64,000 nt of DNA. It comes from Tenodera sinensis (lineage: Eukaryota; Arthropoda; Insecta; Mantodea; Mantidae). The notes under the pieces were generated by a model that saw only the letters and a list, made by a program, of their open reading frames with translations, was not told the DNA's origin and searched no databases. A program made the translations under genes and the position numbers. The stretch's first letter is position 1, and each line of letters begins with the position of its first letter. The stretch is taken from positions 127,219,412-127,283,411 of the forward strand of contig CM060967.1 in assembly GCA_030765045.1 (NCBI GenBank). Direction: 5' to 3'. Below are positions 1 through 11,639 of this stretch, piece after piece.

Positions 1-647
1 TTTCTCTGCTCTTGTACAAACTATTGTTACAGATGTCTACTCTTGATCGTATTAATCGAGATAAAAATGTGTAGAAATTATCTTATTGCTTATTTTCTTG
101 TAGATGGATTTCAAATTCCGCTTTTTGCATGGCCAAGAGTTCAAAAAATGAATAATGACCTCGTATTTAAGCATCGCAAAAGTCAGACAGAAAACGAAGA
201 ATACCTCCAAAATGGTACAATCCGCCCCCCCCCCCTCCCAAAAAAAAAGCTTCTAAAAATATTCCCAGAAAATTCAAAATATACATTTTATTTGTCATAA
301 TAATATCTTGAATATGCGTGATTTTATTCACAGTCATTAGAGCTATTTCTAGTGAAATTAAAATTGGAATAAATGTTTCACGTAACGGCTGGGGTGAGGG
401 GATTCTCTTGAAAATTTTTGCGTCGTATTTTGGAAGATGCTGAACGTAGATACCAACTTTGGAATCTGACCGAATTCTGGTTTTGAAGTTACGCCATCCA
501 CGGAAAGGCACGCGCGCACACACACACACACCAAACACGCGCGCGCGCGGGGCTGTCCCAAAAATGTATTTTTAGTGAAATTTCGATATCGAATTGTGGG
601 GTGGAGTGCAAGACTTCCTCTATTTACTGTAGTAAAGAAAATTAAAA
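1..647 (+). mobile_element. Family A repeat, copy A1 (left end cut by window)
   Basis: Matches the family A order: CTCTACT-type start, 'gagataaa', 'tgtagaaattatcttattgcttatttt', the 'acattttatttgtcataa' block, 'ttacgccatccac', a short (CA)n with CG steps at 507-548, then 'tttcgatatcgaatt', 'acttcctct' and a degenerate palindromic end near 640. Several hundred internal bases seen in other copies are shortened. Non-coding: the ORFs over it are short and differ between copies. Confidence 0.75.
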
Positions 648-1136
648 GATCGTTAGTAAGACGAAAATAGTGTAGATCCTTAAGTGCAAGAAAGAAGATA
701 AATTCAGATTTAAGTTAAGATGCTCATAGACAATCATTGTATCTTGTCCATGAAGGCAATATTCAAGGGCTGCAGGTTTACTTAAACATGTGCTAAATGA
801 CTTTCGAAAACCAGCACAATTTCAAGCAAAATCTTTTGGATTTTATAATGTGTAGATATTACCATGATCTTCGGAACTGAGATCCTTTCAGCTACAATGT
901 AGTGGACCTAATGATGCTTAGCCAAAACGATGTCGTTGACTGATGTCTGCGTTTCAAATACGACCAGAATCGTCTTCTCCGTCCGAGGCTCCTTCCAGCT
1001 TTTCCCTAGTCCTCAAATGGAAAATACTATAGAGGTACATACATCAAACTTAGGCGTGGAAAGTTTCTTTCGCATCAATAATTTCATTTCATATTGTATC
1101 ACTGTCTCTTGCCTGCGGGTCCAGACTCCGCCTAGA
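648..1136. other. No recognised feature
   Basis: AT-rich DNA. I see no gene, tRNA fold or repeat boundary. A 95-codon ORF overlapping its right part runs into a SINE remnant and shows no known motif. Confidence 0.4.
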
Positions 1137-1258
1137 CCGATGGTTTTTGAAGACGCCTCCCGTGTCAGAAGGTCTAATGGCATGCTGAAGAACTCCTACC
1201 GGTCGAAATTACACTGATGTAAGCTTGGCAATTGATTGACCCGTTAACAAAGTATGTT
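1137..1258 (+). mobile_element. SINE remnant (family S3, 3' part)
   Basis: The sequence 'gatggtttttgaag...ggtctaatggcatg...aactcctaccggtcgaaatt...actgatgtaagcttggcaattga...gttaacaa' follows the body and tail of the SINE at 59180-59405 step by step. The tRNA-like head is missing, so this is a 5'-truncated, diverged copy. Confidence 0.6.
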
Positions 1259-1393
1259 TTAGTAAAACACCCACATGTGCGCAGTAATCGTTAATGGTTT
1301 TTGTTTATTTATATACCGCCTTTAACTTCAAGGTCATATTTCCTTCGAAGTAATTGCTCATGGGCGCTGATGTTCAGTCGTTTACTATTCTGT

Positions 1394-2670
1394 AAGTTTG
1401 GCAGTGGCGGCTCGTGACTTGTCGCAGTGGGTGTACAGTATATTACATCCTCTCCACTTTTACTCCCTTTCTTTCTCTGACACACATCACGCAATTGAGC
1501 TCTTAAAGCACTACAGTCCATATCGGACCAGGGCCGGCCAACCCGACTGCCGGCCTCACGCCCACATACGCAAGGTAGAGGTGGGCGATCATCCAACCGA
1601 TACAGGTCAGCATCTCGACAAACCCAGCCAGAAAGTTGGCTTTCATGACCAGCAAGCTCCTCAATTTCCTCACGATGCTAAGTGGGCACCGGTCCTATAC
1701 CCGGGACTTAAAATCCGTACTGCCAGGGGTGGGATCGAACCCGGGCCGCATTCCGTGGCAGGGAACCAAGGTATGACGCCCTAGCCCACTACGCCACGGC
1801 ACGGGACTAACTGAGCTCTATGTTTTGCTATTCTTTTCTAAATGACCAATATCCAAGAACTATTATTTGTCCAGAGGCCATTTCTCTCACTCACAAACAA
1901 TAAGCACGGAAAACAGCTTCTCTTCTAAGAAAAATATTTATCTCCTTCAGTTTCGCCGTGTTATTCATTTCCACACTTTCACAGATTCAAATTTGCCGCT
2001 ATGCGCAGACACAACTATATGCAATTTGCTGCCAGAACGCAAACATAACAAACAGTAATAAAAACTGTAACAAAATAACTATTCCAAACTTAAGTATTTG
2101 CCTTAGTAAATTACGACATTAAGAGTAATTATATGCATTTATAATCGCTTAATAAGACTAGATGTAACTGTGTTTATAACATTAATATAACTGTAATTTT
2201 AATATAGAAGATGGCTACATTATGTTTAGAACCGTCACGTTGGCTACCTAGTAGGCTCTGCTAAACAACGAGAGAGGAATGCTCGTAGCAAGGCAAACGG
2301 AAGGACTTGAGAATGTTGCGCTTGCGCGGTAAGAATCGCATGTATTGGCCTTGTCGATTATGCTGCCTTAACTCGCCGTACTCTTAAATGCAAGCTTTGC
2401 ACCTCTCCCCGCGTACCCCTCGCCAAAAAAGCTAACTTCGCCAGTCGCAAAATCGGGTTTATGCGTTTCAGCTTGTTGACTGCATGAGCTGACATTTGGT
2501 TAAGAGGGCGCGGGAAAATTAAAACGAGCAAGTTCATACAGTAGAAAGTTAGACATTAGATTTTCTCATATGCATGTCTATAAAGGTAAATACACATTCA
2601 CATGCGGAAAAAATTAGTGGGTGTGCAGTTGCGAGTATGCGATCCCCCAGGAACCGCCACTGAAGTTTGG
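1394..2670. mobile_element. hAT-like MITE with 8-bp target-site duplication
   Basis: Perfect direct repeats AAGTTTGG lie at 1394-1401 and 2663-2670. They flank a 1261-bp element (1402-2662) whose ends are inverted: CAGTGGCGGCTCGTG at the left and, on the opposite strand, CAGTGGCGGTTCCTG at the right (13 of 15 identical). Further in, GTGGGTGTACAG on the left pairs with TGCACACCCAC on the right. An 8-bp duplication with CA-G-starting inverted repeats is the hAT signature. No transposase-like ORF is present, so it is non-autonomous. It contains a SINE (about 1500-1803). The inner part at 2220-2520 is GC-richer than the surroundings and unassigned. Confidence 0.85.
1500..1803 (-). mobile_element. 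tRNA-derived SINE (family S6) inside the hAT MITE
   Basis: Read on the minus strand, it starts with a tRNA-like head: an A-box-like stretch 'TGGCGTAGTGGGCTAG' near 1780-1800 and a clear B box GGTTCGATCCC near 1731-1742. A body of about 240 bp follows. The spacing of the two boxes fits a polymerase III promoter. The tail end is uncertain and no target duplication was found. It lacks a pairing acceptor stem, so it is not a functional tRNA. Confidence 0.65.
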
Positions 2671-2993
2671 TTTGTTTTACGTTGAGTTTTATACATGCAC
2701 AGTAAGTTCACACAGACATTTACATTCTCACTCGTATTTTACGGTCCCTGGGGAAAATAGGGAACAATCCTAGCTAAAGAAAATTCCCGTCATCCAACAC
2801 GGAATATGATACGACTCGAATAACTAACTACAGAAGAAAGTAACAAAATCACATAAACAGAGTGAAGGTAGAATGCCACAAATAACTCAAAATTATACAC
2901 CAAAGGTAGAAGGAGTGTCGGCAGACTGCGAATGAGTTGGGCGGATCATTATCCCTGAAGACGGAACAGGCCTTCTTCAGGGCTTATGCCATA
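2671..2993. other. No recognised feature
   Basis: Unique-looking AT-rich DNA between the MITE and the trinucleotide repeat. I see no gene or known repeat. Confidence 0.4.

Positions 2994-3049
<56 letters not shown>
2994..3049. repeat. (ATG)n trinucleotide microsatellite
   Basis: About 18 uninterrupted units of ATG/GAT. In reverse it gives a spurious poly-serine ORF. Confidence 0.95.
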
Positions 3050-3425
3050 AACTTAAAAGCCGCTAGGGCTCCCATTAGGTGGGTGCACTCTGCCGCGAGC
3101 TGCACCTTCTGAAAACTCCAAAGACGGAGCCGAGGGTCTAACACTTGGGAGGTCATGTGTTCGATTTTAGTGACCGACATTGCTGACACGTGAATTAATT
3201 ACATCCCCTGAATTGCTTGTCCCTCCACTTCAGGTCACTTCACATCTCCTTTCACACCACTTTCATCCTGCTTGACTGTTTCAGTGGAAGTATCGGTGGA
3301 ATCAGGGAACATGGGGTTGTGCCCTCTGTTGTGCGGACTCCTCTCACCTTATCCCTTTCATCCGGGTTGCGTCCCTTAAGGGCATAGTTCGAAATGCTAA
3401 GTTCGTCCTGCGAAATTTGTCGACC
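3050..3425 (+). repeat. Possible degenerate SINE or unclassified repeat
   Basis: GC-richer than its surroundings, with a B-box-like 'tgtgttcgattttagtgac' near 3163-3181 and an upstream stretch that could be a decayed A box. No second copy was found in the window and no target duplication, so the SINE call is weak. The microsatellite abuts its left end. Confidence 0.3.
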
Positions 3426-4687
3426 TTATGCCTTATAAGGCAAGAGCACGAGAGGAGAGGCAGCGATTGAACTTGCCTTACCCACCCCAAATTCTCTTGC
3501 CGAGTTGTTTGGATACAACACGTTCAGTGGTGGCTTCGTTCCACCTGCGTGGTAGTAATAATTTCTACGCTGTTATTAACGGATTTATTTATATCAAACG
3601 TATTTTGCATACAATAATAATTACAGCCACCTACTGTGGTTAGACAAATTACATAATCTTCAAGTTTATAACTTCCTCATCTTATGCACGTAATATTCTT
3701 CCGCTGCCTTATGATCATACTCAACATACTCAATTGTTTCTGTTTCACAATACTATTTGATCAACATAACACATTCTTTGGTTTTAAGTTACTATTATGT
3801 TGAAACTCTGAAAAACGAAACACACGTTTATATTAAATAAACTAATAAAAAACTAAACCACTAAACAGTGCAATCATATCATCCCATTTTTTGAATACAA
3901 GTATTCAAAAAGTACCTTTTGAAATTGTAAATAAATACCTATAAGATCATTAAAGTTTGATTTATGCTTCTGATCAAAGTTGCGTTTGGTATCGTAACGC
4001 TTTATATTTGAAAATTGAAATCCACATATTTGCCACTCTTCACGAAACAGCCATACTCCCACTAAATGAGGCGTTTCGGAACCTGAACAGCAGTGCAGGG
4101 AAGGGAAGGGATGGCCGGTGGAGTGAGGCAAAAACGTGTTTCAGGGAAGTGGCCCAGTTGAACTGATTTTGCCCCTGCCTTCTTTAGGAGTCTGAGGCAT
4201 TTCTAATACTCATAAACAACCACTCCTATCTGGAAGGAACATTAATTTTATATAATTTCCACGTGTAGTACGTATTCTTACTTTTCTCATTGAATGATTT
4301 GTTATGATTAAAGTACGGTGATAATAGCTATCATTTATTTAGCAAGAATTTCGCGTAGCAAAGCATACTTAAAATGTAAATTTGTTTTTAAATAATATTT
4401 ACAGTGTTAATTGTATGACAACCGTATAAACTGAACTTCAGTGCCAATTTTCACACACAGACACGTAAACAGAACAATATTCACAGTCAATGAGCATACG
4501 GCTAAACAGAGACTGTTAATACATGCATTTACTTACAGATCAATGCATATGTAATTTAACACAGCAACTCATGTAATATCAATTAACAATAGTAATTATT
4601 GCAACATAACCTTAATATAGTTCAACCAGGAATTAGCAGAGGCGTGTAAAGCTTTGTTAGGCCTATACAAAGCTTAGGAGAAGTATT
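3426..4687. other. No recognised feature
   Basis: AT-rich DNA with scattered short ORFs and no family motif. A pyrimidine-rich stretch ending 'ccttctttag' at about 4176-4187 resembles a splice acceptor but is not followed by convincing coding sequence. Confidence 0.4.
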
Positions 4688-5165
4688 CTTGTGCTCCATT
4701 CACATAATTTTCTCTACCCGTCTTTCAGCTATTCTTATGAAGGCTTATTCTTCTTCTGACACCCATAAACCCCATAGAGCAACAGCCCTTACCGGCCAAA
4801 GCTTACTGCCCGGCCGCTGCGTTCCCCAACTCTGCCCACTACAGGTGTCACGAGTGAGGTGCAGTACTGAAAGGTGGGACGCTACTTCTGCATCAAGTAG
4901 CTCCTCAATTGAGCACTCCGACCTAACGAGGCTGAGTGCACACCGTGCCAGACCTCCCAACACTGTGCTGTGGAGGCAATCTTATTCTTCTTCTACGTCG
5001 TGTTAATCTAAATGAGGGTTTGTAGAAATGATTTTATTGTATACTTTCTTGTAGATACAATGTCAATAGGTGAATACAACAGACTTAAGTCATGGTCAAA
5101 TCTTTAAGAGCTGTTAAATATGTGAGGCTTTGAAGTTCCTTTCTCCTTGTATGGCTAAGAAATAA
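4688..5165 (+). mobile_element. Family A fragment, copy A2, split by a SINE
   Basis: The left piece ('tcacataattttctctac', 'agctattcttatgaa') and right piece ('tgttaatctaaatgagggtttgtagaaatgattttattg', 'ctttgaagttcctttctcc') are the start of family A. They are separated by a SINE with a 14-bp target duplication. The part beyond about 5165, including the CA tract, is missing. Confidence 0.6.
4744..4994 (-). mobile_element. SINE (family S4) with 14-bp target-site duplication
   Basis: CTTATTCTTCTTCT occurs at 4744-4757 and again at 4981-4994, flanking a 223-bp insert that interrupts a family A copy. On the minus strand the insert resembles the body of the SINE at 59420-59745 ('cctcgttaggtc', 'ggagctac', the 'ctgtagtgggcagag' region). 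It lacks the tRNA head. The exact duplication of host sequence supports target-primed insertion of a 5'-truncated copy. Confidence 0.75.
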
Positions 5166-8100
5166 AAGAAAAAAGATTGGATCACGAAATCATGAATATC
5201 GTTATTCTTTTCTTATATCTTAGCCATCCAAAGGCAATGAAATGTCAAAGGCATCTTATAGCGACCACTTCCTAAAAGATCTGATTAACACTTAGGTCTA
5301 GTGTATTTCCATATCCCATTGTAAACTCACTTCCATTTATGTCGTCGCCACAGTTTTGGGTCTCTCTCTACCGGCCTTCACAGTTAGTGACAAGGAGGTG
5401 CGCGTATGTGTTCACTCTTTTGCGCATGCAGTGACACTGTGTTTTATGTGTACAATCCTAGAATACGAATATAAATATATCACTTCGTGCAATGTCTTCA
5501 AATCGAAAATTGGCTTCCCACATATCTTCAGTTCTTCCTTCATAATATTTGCATATGCCGCGTCAGCAGTTCAGGGCCTGTGGTACTTAATTATGCAACC
5601 TTTTCAATTATACTCTACTTACTTGAAAATAGGACACTTGATGTGAATAAATCAATATATGATTGTGCAAAACCTCAAAGTTTTAGCTCAAACTACTTCT
5701 TAGATAATAGAATTAAGTACTTTCAATTAGCGAAAAAAGAATCCATGCTTTTAAAACCGCTTTCACATTTTCAGAGAAGCATGTAGGGGCATTTTCTGAT
5801 ACTAAGTAAATTGAAAATAAATTAAAGTATTTGAAGTTACTGTTATTATTTGCACAGAAACAGATGTTTTGTTTAATGAACTTATTGTTAAAATTATTTT
5901 CACTATAAACTACTTTTGTGAACCAATGAACAAGGCAATCATCAAATGCATATTTGAATCTTTAGATAACATCTTTGAAATTAAGCTTAAAAACTTACGT
6001 GTAACTTAAACACTTACAGAATACATTTTATACAAAATGCAAAATATAGAAAAAAAAAAAAGAAAGAAAAAAAAAAGAAAGAAAGAAAGAAACGCACCAG
6101 TGTGGTGAAAATGAAACGCATAGGAGACTTAAACATTTTGCTGGGCTTTTAAAAATCGTGGTTCAGGAAAGATGTTTGCCAAACTGATCTACATAATGTC
6201 TATAGAATATTTATGATGTAATTAAAAAACCTAAAAATTTAGACCCAGGGTTCCTAACATGCACCACTGCTTGATCGAACAACAAAGAGTGAATTGAGAA
6301 AGTCATATAAATGTAAAGATCAGTTTTTATAAGTATTGCAGACTGTTTCTCTCGAGGTCATGGAAATAGCATGGCATTTTAAGGCACACATATAGTGAGC
6401 AGTTTGTAAAACAATTGTTTACCTCTGCACGCCATTATAACGGAAAGTGTAATAAAATGATTTATAGGAACGTTTATGGGAATTAACTTGAGCACATAAG
6501 TTATGCTTTTGTAAGAATAATTTGTAAAAGTTTTATGAACATAATCCACAATAGGTGAAAAGGTGATGTGAATGTAACACATTATACATAGTTGTTATAT
6601 TTGAAACGATGACCTTCCTGAGGCAAAATCTAATTGTTTCTAATTAATAGTAACTTAGGTAACTGTTTCAAAATAATGATGTTTGTTTTGTATCTGTGTC
6701 AGTTTACCCCCAAGGGAGGGTTTGCCTGAAGATAAAGCCGTTGAGACGCACGTTAACGTATTTATGAGAGAGCAGGAATGTAAAGCAGATACAAATGGCA
6801 CTCTGATGTGCATTATTCAGCTGCTAATGGTTTCTTCTGATGCATAATTTGTTGCAACAAACCATTGAGGCTGCGAGGGTTTCGTGCGCATGCACAGCAG
6901 GTGCGGCAAGATAACAGCCACACAACGCAGAAAATATGTTGCGTGACTCAGTTTGAAATAGCTGCTTTTAATTGCATGTGGTTCCAGCATATCTTGAAGA
7001 ACAGGAAGAGCAGTAATTGCAGTAGAATCTTGTGCTCCGAACATGCAGATCAAGTGATGGTAACTTTGTAACACCACCGCCTGATGGCCAACCATAGGTC
7101 TCTGTGTGTGAGACGTTTGCCAAATTAGGATTTACGAACACGTTATCGGCCAGAAAAATGTGTATACATAAAGATGCGGGGACTCAGGATATATCAAAAA
7201 GGGTAATACTGAAGAACTACAGTCTCGTTTTTGTTTTCACTTTGCTCACAGGTTAAGCAGGTTATGGGACCTGAGACTGAAATTTGAGTTTTCTACAATA
7301 CTTTTATAGGTATAAAATCAATATTTTGCATACTTAAGGACGTTTATGTTATAAACTAGCATGCAAAGTTCCAGCGCAATTCGTTTTATAATTTTAAGAG
7401 AATTAATTATTCAATTTAACCACAATGCGAAAATACCTTAATATTCAACACACTCCATGCACATCAGAAACTAAAATATCACAAGTTTTATTATTTTATA
7501 AACTCTAATTACGCAACAAACACTTAACTTCTGGCAGGAAGGCAACATAATTACTTTTAAAGCAATTTTTTTTTTCTTTTATGGTCATTGAAAACATTTT
7601 TAAGAGTTTTTTGTGTATTTATTTTTTTAAAGCTAAACAAATTTTCAGATTTTGAAACTGTAATAACTAATTATTCTACGCAGTAGCTACACGTTGGTGC
7701 GACATTTGTAGCAATTTATGTTTTTTACTGACTCGTTGGTTTTGTAATATCATGCTACTGTATTTCCAGGCTTAGCTGCAATCGGCGAGTGTGTAAAATC
7801 TTCTTAAATTGTATCTATCCCGGGCGCGGTACGGATAAACTACTTAATTACTCTTTATTGATATTAATAAGCACTTCTGAAACAGTAATCTTCACACTTT
7901 ACGTCGCTAAATAATCCGCTAAATTATGACGGATTCGTAATTATTGTACAAATCAATTTACATGTGATCAATCCCTCCGATTAATGTTCAAATACCATGC
8001 AGAACGTTCATAGTGCAGTTCAAACTTCACGAATATCACTTAATTCGTCCGCAATCACACTTTTAAATATACTTATTCGTACTTGAAGACAAAAGTAAAT

Positions 8101-8574
8101 TTCAAACACTTCTTTCCACTAACTGCAAGAAGAAAAAGGAAACTCAACATAGGCCAGCCATAAACAAATTATTACAGGGGGCTGTCTATGCTTCCTATAT
8201 TACATATTCTAGATATAAAGAAATAAATTATTGTTGTAGAGGGCTTACTGAGAAATACTGCCTCAAAATCAAAGACTGAAGTTAAACTCACACTAATTGA
8301 GCATAGCAGAAAATTTAATGTGCATCGTACAGACAGTGTATTAAAAATGTAAAGACGGAACATTTTTTTTCTGCGCATATCCATGATCATGAGTCAGATT
8401 ATCTATATCTTTCCTCTTTTGTCTAGTAGTCTTTCTACTCAGATTCGTAGCATTTCGCTTGTGGTAAGATGTAGCTTGACCACTCATTTGCGCTGAATTT
8501 GTTTGTCTTTAAGCGCTTTTGGCCCACATTTTGTTCAAATACTGCCGAAAATTTAGATAAGAGATAAAAAGTTA
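5166..8574. other. Long stretch without recognised genes
   Basis: AT-rich. Contains an A/GAAA tract at about 6050-6093 and T runs near 7566. The segment at 6700-7100 is less AT-rich and looks unique, but its ORFs (for example 6865-7071) show no motif I recognise. No tRNA fold or repeat boundary seen. Confidence 0.4.
6050..6093. repeat. (A)n/(GAAA)n simple repeat
   Basis: An adenine run interrupted by GAAA units. Confidence 0.9.
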
Positions 8575-9140
8575 GTAACAATCTCCCATTTGAGAACAGT
8601 CCATGCGTATTGCAAAATTCTGATCAATGAATATCTCCGATATCTCCTAAATGGTTCACCTCACAAAAAGATTATTTGACATAATTTATTTTATTTATTT
8701 ATTTTAACAAGATCTGTAGTAAGATTTAGCTTATCTCTCAAGGTTTAACAGTTATGCAAAACTCATCAACAGTAAACAGGATTACAGTAAAAATATACAT
8801 TTCATTTGTCATAAAATACCTTAAAAATGTGACATTTTAACCAAAACCGTTAGAGCCACTTTTCAGAAAATAAAAGTTTTCGAAAATGTTTTTCTGTAAA
8901 GGGTAGTTTAAGGATTTTTCTTCAAAATCTTACTGTCGTGTCCATAAACGATATTAAACTTAAATACCAGCTTTAGTTTTTAACCAACTTTTTTCAGTTC
9001 ACAGACACACACGCGCGGACATTTTTCTAAAAATGCTTTCTGTTTTAGAATTACGGCGCCTCAATAAATATATATAATTTTAACATTGAATTTTTGGATT
9101 GAACACAGTAATTTCCGTATTAAACGCATTAACCGAAACG
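8575..9140 (+). mobile_element. Family A partial copy A3
   Basis: Starts in the middle of the consensus ('gtattgcaaaattctgat', 'atctccgatatc', 'ggttcacctcacaaaaag') and proceeds through 'acatttcatttgtcataaaa', 'gccactttt', the 'gggtagttta' block, 'ttaaatacc', a short CA tract at 9001-9012, 'acatttttctaaaaatgc' and a decayed end near 9130. The first part of the element is missing. Confidence 0.75.
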
Positions 9141-10059
9141 ACTCTGCACTTTTTAGGTGGTTATTCCTCTGTAACATAAGCATTAAAACGTGGTAAATAA
9201 CGAGGGATAAGTGGGACTTTACTCCGTTATTTTAATTGTTACTCCACACATCAGTTGGCAACACTGATTAAGCAGTTCGCGTTGCCCATATTACCATCCG
9301 CACACATTTACTTACTAGATGATTACAGAATACCTCCTGAAGTGAGTGTGTGTAAGGGTTAACACCTGACTGGGTATGGGTCCTGCCTGGGGAGTTTTGT
9401 CTCCATATATTCCTGTTTGACTTTGGGTCCTATAAATACTGAATTGTTTGTTCGTCGTGCTGACCCATCAAGTGCTTTACTTAGTCAGCACACGCTGTTC
9501 AGTGATCCAGTTAATAGGTAGGTACATTCACTTTTAACTGTAAAATTGACCAGAGAGTGTGTGACTCACCTCGTGTCATTCATGTTTCAACCATTCTTCC
9601 AAATCCAATATCTGCTTATGCCTCTGTTCAGAAAATGACTAACTAGCAATTCCTTCGTTTCCTTTTTGAGGTTAACATCCAGTGCGTCTTTATTTGGTGT
9701 GGGAGATTCGAAATAAGCTGTAGTGAGATCATACCTATGTTGCAGCTTCGAGGTATGTTCAATTTAACACAATTTCGATGCAAATGCTAACTGACACCAT
9801 TCACATGTGAGAATATACGAGAATGCCTTGCCCTACCCTTGAATTGTGGAAAAGAGAAAACGCCATATTGTGAAGAACTGCAACAATGTACGACAGATGC
9901 TGTCGACAGTTATATTCATGTGCTGGTCATATGTTATTGAATGTTCTAGTTTAAGAGTATATTCAGTCTGAAATAATATTGACCGTGTTGGGCTGATAGT
10001 CGTCAAAAGAAGATTATCATAATGATTATCATCATTCAAGATTTGGATCTATGAATCCT
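9141..10059. other. No recognised gene; possible promoter inside
   Basis: Mostly AT-rich unassigned DNA. It includes the TATA-containing stretch listed separately. ORFs here are short and without motifs. Confidence 0.35.
9340..9530 (+). promoter_or_regulatory. Candidate TATA promoter or LTR-like promoter region
   Basis: TATAAATA at 9431-9438 is followed about 30 bp on by 'cgtcgtgctgacc' and then by several CAGT/TCAG steps up to 9513. A donor-like 'AG|GTAGGTAC' lies at 9516-9525. The stretch is GC-richer than its flanks. It could be a host 5' exon or a solo LTR, as it has TG-rich left sequence. Neither paired LTR nor downstream coding sequence was found. Confidence 0.2.
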
Positions 10060-10312
10060 TCCATCTGCATCAATCAATATCATCACACCATCTCTTTGTC
10101 GGTCTTCCTATGGGTCTTTTATTGATTGGGACGTAGTCGATCACTATTCTATGGAATCTGTCCTACTTCATCCTTTGTACATGTCGACTCCAGTTCTCTT
10201 TATTCTGTTTAATCCCCTCTATTAAGTTAAACATGTTCAAATTTTCTCTTATTGTTTCATTTGTTTTATAATCTAGCAGAGAGTATCCAGTCACTAATCT
10301 TATAAATCTGAT
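10060..10312 (-). pseudogene. LINE 3'-end fragment (RTE-like reverse transcriptase C-terminus)
   Basis: On the minus strand it encodes the C-terminal tail common to insect 'endonuclease-reverse transcriptase' LINEs: FIRLVTGYSLLDYKTNETIR, then NLNMFNLIEGIKQNKENWSR, HVQRMK and, after a frameshift, RPIGRPTKRWCDDID. The GRPxKRW motif closes the family protein. Everything upstream (endonuclease, RT) is absent, as expected for a 5'-truncated copy. The same module occurs at 26025-28010, 29340-29775 and 46595-46985. It abuts a family A copy at about 10309. RTE as clade is inference. Confidence 0.75.
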
Positions 10313-10478
10313 GTGTTGCACTCGCATGACTTCCTCTACTCTTGTACTTAGCATTCTTAAAAACTCTTATTCCTATATCGTGTTTGTTGAGATAAACATA
10401 TAGTAGGCTTAGAGCGATATTCAAATCTTTATCAAATTCCGTTTTCTTAGCACGGTTATCACATAAAAATGAATAAAC
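10309..10478 (+). mobile_element. Family A 5'-part fragment, copy A4
   Basis: Begins 'tgatgtgttgcactcgcatgac', with 'cctctactcttgtacttagcattc' and 'gttgagataaaca', then jumps to 'gtaggcttagagcgatattcaaatc' and ends near 'cataaaaatgaat'. It has the start-end of the element only. A second copy begins 10 bp on, so A4 and A5 lie head-to-tail. Confidence 0.75.
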
Positions 10479-10485
10479 CAATAAT

Positions 10486-10753
10486 AAAAATCTGGTGTGT
10501 TGCACTCACATGACTTTCTCTACTCTTGTACTAACTATTCTTACGAACTCTCATTCCTCCATCTTTTTCATGTTAGTCGAGACAAACATTTGCCGACATT
10601 ATTTTGTTACTAATTTTCTTATAGGTGCATCAGGAATATGGGAATATAGTAAGATCTGAGCGATAGTAAAATCTTTTCTACCTGGTCGCTATGTGAAGCC
10701 TTCCAAGTTTAATTTTTAACCAACTTTTCATATCTGAATTATGCTGTTCGCAG

Positions 10754-10796
<43 letters not shown>

Positions 10797-10930
10797 AACC
10801 TTTTTCTAAAACCGCTTTTCTCTTGGATTCAGGGGTCCTCAAAACATTTGCCGTGAAATATCAACATCGAAATTTTGGATCAAACACAATACTTTCTCTA
10901 TTACGCGTAGTTAAGTAGGGGAAGTAAAAA
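10486..10930 (+). mobile_element. Family A copy A5 with (CA)n
   Basis: Starts 'atctggtgtgttgcactcac' and ends 'aagtaggggaagtaaaaag'. The middle is deleted: from 'cgctatgtgaagcc' it goes straight to 'taatttttaaccaactttt' and the (CA)n at 10761-10794. Both termini are recognisable, which makes it useful for defining boundaries. Confidence 0.8.
10761..10794. repeat. (CA)n in family A copy A5
   Basis: Perfect CA dinucleotide run at the family A microsatellite point. Confidence 0.95.
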
Positions 10931-11204
10931 GTTAACACCTCAAACAAATCTAACATAAATTGTGTGGTTTAAGGAGATCTACATTTTGACATAGTAACCG
11001 TTTTGTCACATTTTACGATTTACCTATTACACAAAGATCATTCAGAATAAACAGTAGGTACCTACTTCTCAGCCTATTCGCAAAACATTCAACATATGCA
11101 TTTTATTTCTCTTAAAGTATCTTAAGCATACCTGGTATTTTAATCGTCGTGGTTGAGAGCCGTTATTGAGAAAATAAAACATAAGGAATGGTAATTGTGA
11201 AGCA
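10931..11204. other. Possible family A middle fragment, otherwise unassigned
   Basis: A short stretch at 10950-11045 ('aaattgtgtggtttaaggagatctacattttgacatagtaa', 'acgatttacc', 'cattcagaataaacag') resembles the middle of family A. The rest shows nothing recognisable. Confidence 0.4.
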
Positions 11205-11335
11205 TTTGGTGGAATGAATGGTGAGGAAACCCCAAAACCCGCCCAGATGCACACATATGGTTCGCTGGGATCGCACCCAGACCGCCTTCTTGACAGGCGA
11301 ACGGTCTAACCACTCGGCCACGGCTTTCTGCTATT
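11205..11335 (-). mobile_element. SINE head fragment (family S2)
   Basis: On the minus strand: a tRNA-like head 'GCCGTGGCCGAGTGGTTAGA' (A box) and 'GGGTGCGATCCCAGC' (B box), then a short body related to the SINE at 57812-58056 but strongly diverged and shortened. The head resembles tRNA-Ser/Leu. Confidence 0.65.
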
Positions 11336-11639
11336 TGAAATATAACAAGCGAAATAGAATTCATAGTGACATAATATGTCATTAAAAAAAAAAAATATTG
11401 CAAAAGCTGGAAATCCCGCGAAGATAAGCAATTCATAGGAGTCTCTGCCTATATTAATATTGCCACGTGTGGACATTATACTAAGAACTTTAATATGACT
11501 CGAAGAATATAATGTTGGGATTCAAGTCTCGATTGGATATCTAAAGTCTGAATCTACCTTCCAACTCTATGTATATTTGCATTCCTTAAAATCCCAAAGA
11601 TACTTCGCTTCCCATTAGAGTGGATTCACCATAAACGTC
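11336..11639. other. No recognised feature
   Basis: AT-rich, with an A run at 11384-11394. Nothing recognised. Confidence 0.4.

Noticed and set aside
6817..7095. Overlapping ORFs on both strands in less AT-rich DNA
   Set aside because: Neither frame shows a known motif or splice signals. Overlap on both strands is typical of chance ORFs in locally GC-richer sequence.
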